Source: Ananas comosus (Eukaryota; Streptophyta; Magnoliopsida; Poales; Bromeliaceae). From it: a stretch of 64,000 bases of DNA. Positions 48,441 through 59,842 of this stretch are shown piece by piece. Below the pieces are notes generated by a model. It was not told the origin of the DNA, did no database searches, and saw only the letters and a program-made list of their open reading frames with translations. Both the position numbers and the translations under genes were made by a program. The first letter of the stretch is position 1, and each line of letters opens with the position of its first letter. The stretch is taken from contig NC_033621.1 in the NCBI RefSeq assembly GCF_001540865.1, positions 3,659,939 through 3,723,938 on the forward strand. The letters run 5' to 3'.

Positions 48441-48906
48441 GTTGGACCCGCCCGAGTTAAACCAGAAAACTCTTTGGTTACTCGGATTGCAATTTTTTTT
48501 AGCCGGTTAGTTAGAAATCAAGTCAAACCGGCCTGGTGCGAGCTTATCAGTTTCTGGTCACATCCGGGCAAGAAACCTCCACTGAATTAAAAATCAAGTT
48601 GAACTGGCTGGTTTGACTAGTGCGACCGTGATCCGGTCTATAAATTGATTCGAGTCAACCATTTAAGCTAAATAAGTCAGAAAATCACTTTGAACCATTC
48701 GATTCAGCGGTTCAACCGTCGAACCGGAAAATCGGTCTAACTTTAATCAAACCACCCGGTTATATTGATCAAGTCATACTAAAACCCAACTACTTAAAAT
48801 TAACTTAACTGAATTTATTTTTTATTAACACATATTAGTCTTGTAAAAAGTAAAATTTGAAAACTTACGTATCCTCATTTTGGTCTAAAAATTAGTATTT
48901 TTAGTT

Positions 48907-48944
<38 letters not shown>

Positions 48945-48946
<2 letters not shown>

Positions 48947-49190
48947 TCCGGCTACTATACTATCGATAGTACCAAGCCCTTGGTACTATTGAGTTTTCTA
49001 CTGTTAGATCTACCATTTGATCATTTCCACCCGTTAGATTATACTATTAAACCAAGCATCCACTCAACCCTAGGGGACCACTATTAATTTAATCGGGGAC
49101 CACTATCATCCTAACCGCACATCCTTTAATCCAACGGCCGAAAACTCAATAGTACCAAGGGCTTGGTACTATTGATAGTATAGTAGCAGA

Positions 49191-49198
<8 letters not shown>
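48945..49198. mobile_element. Family I MITE with near-perfect 45-bp inverted ends
   Basis: Left end 48952-48998 (CTACTATACTATCGATAGTA...) and right end 49140-49186 are reverse complements with only a mismatch or so. The element sits between (TA)n tracts at 48913-48942 and 49195-49226. It is the cleanest copy of the family seen at 8.6-11.7 kb and shows that its termini carry a palindromic CCAAG...CTTGG block. Confidence 0.88.
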
Positions 49199-49229
<31 letters not shown>

Positions 49230-49346
49230 TAGGGCTAGAATACTTGTAAAAGTATCATCGGGGTGATACTTGTGTGTTTTTAGCCCTTGGATGGAGAGAT
49301 GTGAGGTTGAGATGATGNATATATATATATATATATATATATATAT

Positions 49347-49885
49347 AGCTAGGCTCCTATGCTTTCGAAAGTACGGAGGCTCCGTACTTGTAAGTTGTTT
49401 TCGATGATAGGACATCCGATTCGGCGATCGGTTCCATTAGACATGATCTACGCTATTGTAATTATTTAGAAACCAAATTTCATAATTTTTTGACTTCATT
49501 TGCCTAGTAAACGAGTAACCTCAAAATGAACAGCTGAAAATAAAAAACTCATAAAAAATAGTGATAAAGGATTTAAATTTCAAATCGAAAGTATTGTTCT
49601 TACTCTTGATGTTAAGTAGAATTTTCTATTAAATTTTCATGTAATTTGGATACTTTTACACCGTTGAACTTAAAAACGTGCAACATCAGCCGTTAAAATA
49701 GTTATTTTTGAGACCCTATGATCGCTTAGTAAATGATGTCGAAAAATTATGAAATTTGGTTTCTACATAGTTTCATTAACGTAGATTATGTTTAACGGAG
49801 CTGATAGTCGAATCGAATGTCCGATCATAAAAAACAACTTATAAATACGGAAACCTCCGTACTTTCGAAAGTACAGAAAACATAC
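49347..49885. mobile_element. Family II MITE, best preserved copy
   Basis: The outer ends (GCTTTCGAAAGTACGGAGGC on the left and its mirror near 49850-49876) begin inverted repeats of over 100 bases. Blocks such as GATGATAGGACATCCGATTC are mirrored by GAATGTCCGATCATAAAAAA. It lies in (TA)n flanks, just after an N at 49319. Confidence 0.82.
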
Positions 49886-51350
49886 TATATATATATATAT
49901 ATATTTCGATATAATAAAATTTAAAATAGTAATAAAAAAATTATGACATGATGCTTGGCGTCACTGACTTTGCCAACCAATAATGCTTGACCTAGCAATA
50001 TTTCTGTGTGTCGCTGTTCGACCCAATTTTTAAAACATTATCATAAGTCCAATTGAACGCGTAGCAGATCTATTATACGGATAGAGTTTTTTCTATAAAT
50101 GTAAGTCATTAGATCACAAACAATCTGTTTATAAATTTTATCAAATGTCTTCGGTGAGAGTTTGATCGCATGGTCGGCAAGTCATTAGAAACCGATCTAG
50201 CCCATAATCAGGCTAAGTTTGGTTTGGTTTAAACCGATTTTGTTTAGAATTTGGTTCAATTTTGATGTAAAAAATTATCATAACACAAACAAAATAAGAA
50301 TCAGCTTAGTGTTTTATTCAAATCTTTAAGGAAAAAGAAGCATGAGAAAAGTTTAAAACATTTATTTTAGTATAGAATGAGAGTAGTTTTCGAGGCATAT
50401 GGATGTGTTTGCTTCGAATAAAAAGAAATTACAAAAGCTTTGCTTGGAATAAAAGGAATTTTGGTTTTAGTTTTGGGGCATACTTGTTTTGTTCAAATGA
50501 AAAGAAGAGAGAAAGGTGAGGAGAAAAAAAAAAAAGTGGTTTTAGTTTTGTATAATATTAGTATTAATTTTAAAAACTGTGATTTAAAATTTTAATTTAG
50601 TCCATTGGCCTTCGAGGCAGCTCAACATTCTATAAGCTTTGCCTGGAAGCCCATGCTTAGGTTTTCACATGTGAGGTTTAGTTCTATATTGAAAATTAAA
50701 GATTTATTGTTGCTCTTTTTATGCTCTCTTGTTCTCAAGCTTGATATTTGGGAGAATATGAGAGTAAAACTCTCGACTAAGCACACGCACGGCACGGGCC
50801 GGGCTGCGCGTGGTCTTGGACCTGGTTCACTTAGTTATTTTATTTTGTTTTATTTTTTGGGGTTCAATATTTAAGCTTAATAATTACTTTGCTACACTGA
50901 GCTTTACATCATCTTACATTGAGCTTTCTTTTGCTGGATTTCCAAGCCTTTTGGGTTCGTGTCGCACCACCCCGAAGAGGTGCCGACTGGGTGGACAGTA
51001 ATCGTTGTATCATTAGGAGTGATTGTCGAAGCCTCGCACGTGGAGGAGCAATCTCGCTTATAGGACAGTATTTTCGCATGCCTCGACTCAAAGGTCTCAT
51101 CTATTCTCTTCTTTCTAATATTTACTTATTGATTCTTGCATGCGTTTTAAAATACTTATTTAAACTTTGTGTTTCAAAATATTTTCAAAATAACATAATT
51201 TTTAATAAAAGATTTAAAAGGAATTTTTCCAACATATAATAATTGTGAAAGTAGTGGTTTTAGTTTGGTTCAAATATTTTGTAAAGTACATTGTAACGCA
51301 TCAAATCTAGCCCCCATAGTATCATTGATTGTTGGGCTTAAAATCACTTT
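49886..51350. other. Intergenic DNA, no gene recognised
   Basis: Mostly AT-rich. A less AT-rich stretch at 50950-51100 has a 106-codon frame (50919-51239) but no recognisable family; it may be a remnant of a retroelement. Confidence 0.4.
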
Positions 51351-51483
51351 TTTTTTGAGAGAGATAGGCAGTATACGACTCGTTTATTTTATTTAGAAAT
51401 AAATTTAACTGAAAATATAAATTAATTATGATTCGAATTTGGAACCTCAAATACAAACGGCCAAGTCCTCTACCACTTGCGCA
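51351..51483 (-). mobile_element. SINE copy with target duplication
   Basis: Flanked by TAAAATCACTTTT on both sides (from 51339 and 51484-51496). Contains the reversed A-box-like CTACCACTTGCGC and B-box-like GATTCGAATTTGG. Same family as 9312-9482. Confidence 0.8.
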
Positions 51484-52278
51484 TAAAATCACTTTTCTAT
51501 AGCTCAAATTTTTATATACTCCCTTAGTTTTTTTTTTTTTTTTTTAAAATCATTTCCAATATATTATTTCTTCTATGAATTTAATATAACTTTTTTTTTT
51601 ATAGACTCCGATATACTCGTCAGGCTCACGAAACATAATTTGTCGGTGACTTTACTAAATGAAATAAGAATTACTAGGTGGACCTCTTATTTGATGCTTC
51701 TGATTTTACCATATAAGTTAAAGGAAAAAAAGGTATAAAACTTTCCTCAACTACCATCCTTTCAATCCGACTATCTAATCTTTAAAAATCTTAATTTTAC
51801 TACTAGCTTTTTAATTTATTTGATTTGAATTAATTTTTAACTTTAGAATTTGAATGCGTCGTATCTTTACAGATTTACTTAGCATATTTTATGCAATTAA
51901 CATAATTGTAAATATATTAAAGTAAGCAATTAGTTTCAATTTTGTATCTGAAAAACTATCAAATTACTTATTAATTAAACAAGCTGAAAAATTGGATAAT
52001 AAAATAGCCGAATCAAAATGATCTATAGTTCATATAAGTTTTATATATTTCATCAGAAAGTTATTAAAGATACTTAAGTTTTATATATTTTACCTGAAAA
52101 TTATTAAATATACTTTTACACAATGCTTGTTCTAATAACACCATACAGATATCATCACTTTCTTATACAATATCTTTTCTTTTTTCTTTTTTTTTTTTTT
52201 TTTTTTCAAAAATCCGAACTCGAACCCGAACCCAAACTAGAACCCGACTCCAACCCCAAAACCAAAACCGACGAATTT
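51484..52278. other. AT-rich intergenic DNA
   Basis: Contains poly-T runs and a tandem-like ACCCGAACCC-rich stretch starting near 52210. No gene is visible. Confidence 0.4.
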
Positions 52279-53575
52279 TAAAAATCCATATCCAAACCCT
52301 AACCCGACCCGACCAAAAATTCAAAACCAGAAACCAAACCCAAAAATCCAAACCCGAAACAATTAATTTTCTTTTCAATATTTCTAAATATATTGCATCA
52401 AATCTAAATTTTTAAAATACAAATTCAAATATAACATCAAATTTTGATTTACATGTTATATTTAAATAAATTTGGGTTCGGATTGAGTTAGGGTCGGGTT
52501 TGGGTTCGGGTCGGGTACAGTCAAATTCATATCCGTCGAATTTTTATTTTTGATATNAAAAATCCATATCCAAACCCTAACCCGATCGAAAACCCGAAAC
52601 CCGAATCCAAAATTCTGAACCCGCAACAATTATTTCTCTTTCCAATATTTCAAAATATATTATATTAAATTTAAAATTTTAAAATATAAATTCAAATATA
52701 ATATCAAATTTTTATATACATATTATATATAATGTAAAATAAATTCGAGTTCGGATCCGGTTCCGGTTCTGGTTTCGATCGGGTACGGTTAGGGATGTAA
52801 AACGGGCCGGGCCACAGTACGGCACGGGTACTGTAGCACCCGTGCCGTGCCGGGCTGGCCCGAAGCCCTGGGCCGTGCTGGGCCACTATTTTGGAGCCCG
52901 ACGGCCCGGCACGGCACGGCCCGCTTGGGCCGTGCTAGCAGGGCAAGCCCTGCCCGCACGCCATGGGGTCTGACCTCCTAGGGAGGAGAGCTCGGCCCTC
53001 CTCCCCGGGAGCTCTCCTCCCAAGGTCTGCTGAGGCCGACGTTAGGAGGTGGACTTTTGGTCCAATGGACCAAAGACTTTTTGAGTCTTTGGTCCATTGG
53101 ATCAAAAGTGTATAACATTTTAGTTTTTTTTTAAAATAAATAATACAAATTTATGTATTTTTTTAAAAAATTAAATATTTTTACTTTAGTATAATTATTT
53201 TTATAATTTTTTAATATTTTAATCAAAATATTAATTTAAATAAAAATATTTATTGTTTATATTTTTAAATTTCATACTAAATTTTTTAAAAAAGTTTAAA
53301 AAATAAATACTTTGTAGGCCGGCTCGAAGCACGGCCCGGCCCGTGCCTTCCGGGCCAAAGGGCAGTGCCGGGCCAGAGGATAGAAAAATTGGGCTCGGCA
53401 CGGCCCGGCCCGAAATTAAATCCGGGCCGTGCCGGGCCGAGCGGGACAGTATCCGATTTGGCCCGAAAAATATGGGCCGTGCCGGGCCGGCACGGCCCAC
53501 ATTACATCCCTAGGTAGAGTCAAAATCCATATCCGTATTCATATCTGTCGGATTTTTACTTTTGATATTCATATT
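52279..53575. repeat. Duplicated repeat unit either side of an N, second copy split by a hAT element
   Basis: The block 52279-52556 (AAAATCCATATCCAAACCCT... to ATTTTTATTTTTGATAT) recurs from 52558. The second copy is interrupted at 52789 by the hAT element and resumes at 53513-53575. The two copies are noticeably diverged, so they may be old tandem copies or alleles joined at the N. Confidence 0.7.
52790..53512. mobile_element. Non-autonomous hAT-like element, GC-rich subtermini
   Basis: Both ends read TAGGGATGTAA in inverted orientation (left from 52790, right ending 53512). They are followed by dense GGGCCGTGCCGGGC-type repeats. Target duplications GGTACGGT (52782-52789) and GGTAGAGT (53513-53520) flank it. 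The unoccupied site GGTACAGT is preserved in the neighbouring repeat copy at 52514-52521. There is no coding capacity. Confidence 0.8.
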
Positions 53576-53659
53576 CGAAACCGTATCTATTTAGCATCGA
53601 ATAAATTCGCTCCGTTCTATTCGGATTTGGATAAAATTTCAGATATCCGTACCCATTGA

Positions 53660-55942
53660 CATCCCCAGTTGTTCCCTGTCAAGTTAGTACCTAACTTGAT
53701 CAACATTGGATTGGTCAGTAGCTCCCCTGGGCAAAATTTCTAGGGGTGTCCCAGCACCAACCGGGATCATCCCCATCAACATGTTCCTGGGCTTTTTTTT
53801 TTTTTTTTTTTTTTGTGTAATTACAAACCCTAGGGTAAATTTCAATTACCATCTTTCATTTTTAGCACACATTTACACTTTGTTGTTACATAGTTTTGCG
53901 AGTCTGTAACTCTGTATTCTATTACCTTGTGGTTGCTATTTTTTCTGTACCGTGTGAGCTTCCTTTATGGGTTGGCACATAGTTGAAACTATGCTATAGT
54001 TATAACTGCATGCATATTCAATTTTGATATTTAATTTCGTGCATTTCAATTAAGCTACTATAATTGGAATTGTACAAAAGAGACTCAACTGCAGTAATTG
54101 AAACTATATCCAAATTAACAACAGTTGGAGAGAGACTTTAAACAAAAGATGAGTTTACCTCCCCACAATTACCTTTTTGAATAAAAGATATATTTTTTCT
54201 TTTATATTGAGGGTAATCTCATTATCTCATTTATAAAATAATATAATTTAGTAATTAGACTTCTCGGGTGCGTGTATCAAACAAATTAGTTATAAATATA
54301 TACTACATTTGCATGTACTGCATTTACAATTACTCCGACAAAACGGTTCCTTAAAGTAGGTTAGAAATAAATAATACATTTGATTATAAATCAATCCAAC
54401 ACATATAAATTACAAAACAAAGTGGAAATCAAGTGACTCAGAAATTTATATTGCAAACAGAGGAGCTCTTTATTATATATCTATTTATGTCTTTCCTTTC
54501 AGTTCCCTTTTAATATTTCATAGTGTTCTAAAATTAGAAAAATAAAAAAGCTATAATGCAAATAACTTTTCTCAATATATTGCACATTGTACTTTACCCC
54601 TAGATATAAAAAATATAGACTTAACCCCCACTCAAAAAATAGAAAATATCTTATCAGATTATTGTATTAAGAAAAAAAGTAAAAGAACCAAATATGCCTC
54701 CATTTTTTACTTTTTTTTTTCTCCTCAAAGCAGTAAAGTGCATATTTTTTTTTTTTAATTGAAGAGATTAAGTGCTAACAACATAAGTTTCAAGAGAGAT
54801 TAAGTGCACATTTTCTTTATCCAAGAAATTAAGTGCAACACATAATATATTAAAGAGGGTAAAAGACATTTCAGCCAAAACAAAAAAGATTGACAAGATT
54901 TTATATAGATTTTGATTCAGATAGGATACTGGTTGCGCATTCAACTTCAACGGTTGATCTTGAAGGAATGGCCGTAACATCAATCGCTATTTGTGATATC
55001 AGAGTTTGCTTACGGACTTTTACCGCGAAAAAGCCAAAAAAAAAAGAGAAGGTATCATGGTTGATACAATTATTCATACTAGGAATTGTTATGCCAAGTC
55101 CTTTTTGACTTTAATTCCAAATCCATTACAACAAATCTAACCTCCTAAAGGTCCTTTACAAAATTTCAAGTTCAATAAGATCACAACAGTGGCCTAAGCA
55201 TGCAATATAGTCAAAAAAGATAGAAACAAAAAAAAGAAAATCGTTTACTTTCGCGATATCCGCAGAAAATGAAAAGCATTGGATAGGGAGAACATATGCA
55301 GATTCTGCTTTCGACGTGATCTCGAATCCGAAAAGGAGGAGCAAAGAAAGTGATGATCTGGGAATCCAGTAGTGTAGTTTTCGATCTTTCAAATTGCCGA
55401 AGACGCAAGTAACTGCTGAGGCATCTAACCTTTGCTAACACGTCGCGATCGGAGCAAGAGTGCGAAAACAAAATGGAATAGCGCGACGAAAAACATCGAC
55501 AATTCGGTGTTTGCATGTTTCTTCAACAGGGAAGGTGCAGTGTTCATAGCTCAAGTTGAAACTAACAAAAAAGAGAAAGTAAAGTTGATGTTCTCCTCAA
55601 TGAGATCTAAATGATATCACAACTTTGAAAATTTCACCCTCTTTCTAAAAATAAAAAAAAAATACTACTTTTATGAAAGAGAAAGCTCCAAGAAGAATAA
55701 AATGTATCACCAAAATTAATTTACAAAATTCAATTGACACTATGCATATTTGATTGTATTTATTACACTTGAAAAATTATTAATAACCATATTAAATGCA
55801 TCCAAATGCAAATAATCACTTTTAATTTACTATTGTTGGATAAGATATCTTAGCCATTTAGTTTCACATAAATTATCCACGATCTTTTGTTTTCTACGTT
55901 ATTCAAGTTTAAGAGAGATTTTCATATTTTTTGAGATCCGTG
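53660..55942. other. AT-rich intergenic DNA, no gene recognised
   Basis: Contains a T-run at 53791-53812 and purine-rich stretches. Short reading frames (for example 54890-55108, 55211-55516) have no recognisable domain, start context or codon bias. Confidence 0.4.
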
Positions 55943-56695
55943 TAGGAGTGAAAACGGATCGGATATGACCAGATACTTGATGAAACCATATCCACATCCA
56001 TATTTTTTTGGAATACGTAAATAGATACGGATAAGTTTCGGATGGTAAATTTTTATTACCGTATTAGCTACAAATAGATAGATTCGGATATGATCGGATA
56101 TTTTTTCAGATTCGAATATGAATTTGATATATATTCACATATTATTCAAATAATAATATGCACTAATATATATAAATATAATAAATATTAAATAGAATTA
56201 GCAATAATGCAACTAAAGTCTTATACTCAACTCGTGTTCAAAATAATATATACCTATATTGGATTGAAAAAAATCTAAAATTTAACATGTTAAAAATACA
56301 ATTTTTATATAAAACTCATAATAAAATAAGCAAAAAATATAAAAAATTACATTATTTTTTATTTTTTTATAGTATATACTGATCGTCTTTATTGAAAGAA
56401 GAAGACGGAAAGAAATTCGCCGATCACATTATTTCAAATTTCAAAAAATTAATTTTCTATATTCTATATTGGGATGTACTATTATAATACAATTTATTAA
56501 TATAATATAATATATAATGCTATTGAAAAATCAGGATATCTGTATTTTTTTTTTCGGATATCCAGATAATTAACTCTCTAAAATTAAATTTGTATCCACA
56601 TCCGACCGAATATAGATATTTTCTATCCGGATACGGATAATACTAAATATTAATGTGGATATTTTTGGATAATACTTGATCCGTTTTCACCCCTA
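55943..56695. mobile_element. hAT-like element with TAGGRGTGAAAACGGATC ends
   Basis: The left end TAGGAGTGAAAACGGATC and, on the other strand, the right end TAGGGGTGAAAACGGATC are inverted repeats. Flanking 8-mers GATCCGTG (55935-55942) and GATCCACC (56696-56703) share the first five bases and may be a decayed target duplication. Subterminal CGGATATCCGGATA-type motifs recur at both ends. Confidence 0.65.
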
Positions 56696-57107
56696 GATCC
56701 ACCCTACATTGTGTGATGATAAAAAAGTCAAAATAAATAATTCATTTTTTTAAGAAAAGTAAAATGTATGGAGACCATCCTAACTAAATAGAGTTAAAAC
56801 TCTATCAAATTTAATAGAATAACCAATAATTGACCTACTATTATTTGCTAAAAAATGAATTAAAATCATTAAATTTATCAATAAATTTGCTATAATTTTT
56901 ATTTTTTTATTTTTACTCACGTCACTCAACCCAAAAAACTAAAAAATTGAGGGGGCTATTCATAGTTGGGGTGACATCCCTAAATATTTTTACCAAAAGT
57001 AAGAGACAAAATGCTACCTCTAAGTCAAAAAATAGAATGTAAATCTTACACTCGCCTAATTAAAAATTTAAATACTATTTTAACGTTAATTTTTGGATGG
57101 ATAATAC

Positions 57108-57830
57108 TGTTGGGAATCCGGTACTTGCCCCAGTACCAGATCTTGTGAATCCGCAACCCGCTTCGACTGTTGTGGATCCGGTATCGATTGTTGGGATTCC
57201 GCAACGGAAACGTCAAATCGAGTTTCTGATACAATCATAAAAGAGAAAAATATGCAGGTAAAATAAGATTCAATAAATAAGAGAAGATTACACTTGACTC
57301 CTCTTTTGCACAAAGTAGCTATAACCCGAGCCCTCTTTCTGAATCTCTTCTATCCTTCTCTTGTCTATAAAAGACAACTCTCTTTCTCTCTCACATGCAC
57401 CCGTTCTCTCTCACATGCACCTGTGCACTAGGTGCATGCAACCGACCAACTCTCTCTCTCTCTCTCGGTACAACCTACCAAAAAGTTTCAACTTTTTGGT
57501 AAGTACTCCCCTCCAAAAGCACCCCACATAGTGCTTATATAATGCTTACAATAAACGTATCCAAATCCTAGTATATTTAGAATTTCTGCTCTAATAAATA
57601 TTTAAATCTATATTTCGTTCATCTCTAATAGATTTAAATATTTATTCTAATTTAGTTAGATTCATACTTTAATTAATATTTAAATCTTAATTAATCTCCA
57701 ACAAATTTAAATATTAATTCTAATCCAAATAGAATTCAACTACAAATCTACCCGAATCCTAACAAATACATAAGATTTACACTTGCTGGTGGTGTATAAA
57801 TAGAAACACTCAAAAAAAAAAAAAAAAAAA
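57108..57830 (+). mobile_element. Possible solo LTR or retroelement remnant
   Basis: Starts TGTTGGGAATCCGG, a Copia-like LTR opening. It contains a TATA-like CTATAAAAGAC near 57365 followed by pyrimidine-rich sequence. The 3' limit and a target duplication were not found, so this is weak. Confidence 0.3.
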
Positions 57831-58619
57831 AAAAATTGCTGCTTCAACTTTTAATCCAGAATTTAAAAGCAAAGGCTAAGATTGCTTCTCCTAAAAGCCA
57901 AAGCTAAAATTGGTGCTGTTAAAGACCTTTAGGTTTATTTCACTTTCAAATCCACAGTTGACTGTTTGGAACAAACTAGTTCATGTGAGCATGCACTTTT
58001 CAGAGCCCTAATGCCTCCATACAAATGGCAGTGGATGTGGATAACATAATTTTGCAGATATTTTGGTTGTCTTTTTCATCATCTTACCAAGATTAACCAA
58101 GCTGTTCCTGCATCACCATCTGCAGGGTTTTAAGTACTCACTAGATTAGGGCTCCACACACAGTTAATCGATTCGCCACGTCAAGTTGTTGGATGATGAC
58201 CAGAGATAAGGGTTCCAAATTCAGATTTTTGGTGGAGTTCAGATCAAATTAGCCACGAATACAGTGAAAAACTGATCCAAATTTGAATCACCATGTTTCC
58301 AAGTTGAGCAAAGTAAAAGCAATATTTGTAAACCTAGTATTAGCTATAGGTTCCAAAACCATGACTGAAGCACACCTTAAAAACAGGCAAACCAAAAGGC
58401 ACACTCCTTAACTATGGCCGCTGTTGAAATTGGTCCTATCAAAAATCTATTCTAGAAACTTCCAGCTCAAACTTGCAAAATCCTCTGTAACTGTTGCAAC
58501 GAAAACTCTCATATCAAATGGAACATAACTAAAATCAAACACATATATTAGTTGAGGGTTTGAAATCCTAAAAAAAGGCATACATCAGGGATCGATTTCG
58601 ATATCAACAATCCCATTCG

Positions 58620-58830
58620 AAAGTGTGAGATGCAATGAATCTCACATCATCTCATGATTTGGGGGTAAGAAATGAGATATCATGTGAACGTGAGGGTCTA
58701 AACCAGGTGAGTCTATGACGTCCCAATAGAATAGTCTCATATCGGATAAATCCTAATATTACTGAGTTTTAAGTGTTTTGGACCAGTAGTTTGAACTACT
58801 AGTACTAGTAGGCTGGGTCGTTATATTATT
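58620..58830. repeat. Decayed TRIM-like fragment
   Basis: Includes GACGTCCCAATAGAATAGTC and ends AGGCTGGGTCGTTATATTA, which parallel the LTR sequence of the TRIM at 36045-36585. It is too decayed to bound. Confidence 0.5.
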
Positions 58831-59842
58831 CCCCAACAGATATTTGGGCCCACAAGCAAACCTGTCTTAAATTTAGCATACTAAAAGAATCCACTAAGCT
58901 TAGATACCTAATTGTAAGCCAAACAAAAAGGAGTTAGGTGCCCTAATCCAATACATTATTCCCCTATAAAATTCCTACTAGAGAACCCAAAACCTCACAG
59001 ATGTCACCTATTAGAACATATCCATCACCTGCAATGGGATCCACCACTACCTTTATAATGCTTTTATTAAAATGCAAGGATAATAACTTGCTATAGACTA
59101 GGTTAGCTTTGAGCATCATCCAAAAGATTAACAACGCCGATGAGTAAAGATTATCAGATAGATAGAATACCACAGATACAGCAAACAATAATGCAGTTGA
59201 AATAATAGCCATAATGAAGTCTCAGTAAATGTTTACATCATAGAGAGCCCCAGGGTACAGCTACAGAAGAACAGTAGCTCCAGCCTCATTGCAGTTTAAG
59301 AAAACATAGAAATTACATGTCATAATTTACCCCCCAAAATTCCTACATGAGACTTGGTTTAAGAAACATATAACAGTTGTTTTCCATTACTTAAGGGATC
59401 CCCCCCTTTTCTCCTAGATACCACCTTAACAACATATACACTGATATTAAAGAAAGAATGAAACTAAGATGCTAGAGATGAGTTGAGAAACAAAGGCTTA
59501 ATTGCTATAGGGCATGGTAAAAAAGAAGGGAAAAAATATACATATATTTGAACTATAGAGAGTAAATCTATACCTGGGCAAGGGACTTGAAACAGCCCAG
59601 ATTAGATGTCTCCACACTTTTGTGCTTTGATCTGTCTAAATTCCCCTAGAAAATATATGAACTCTTTTGCTAAAGAAAATGAATCCTTGAATTACCACCT
59701 TCGGTCGTTCGTCCGTCGGCTCCACGACCTTGCGAAGCACCCAAAAGAATATTTATTTACTCAAACTCAAAGTGATTGATTACCTTACCTGCCAGTGATT
59801 TTCTCCTTACGCTCAAAATTTTCGCTTGCTCAGTTCGGATCG
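58831..59842. other. 3' flank of the CCCH zinc-finger gene
   Basis: AT-rich sequence downstream of the zinc-finger stop codon, likely containing its 3' untranslated region. The 82-codon frame at 58964-59212 is hydrophobic but unsupported. Confidence 0.4.

Noticed and set aside
50919..51239. Small gene near 51 kb
   Set aside because: The frame has no recognisable domain, no supported start and runs into AT-rich sequence. More likely a repeat remnant.
58964..59212. Small membrane protein of 82 residues
   Set aside because: It lies in the likely 3' region of the zinc-finger gene, has AT-driven hydrophobicity and no family match.
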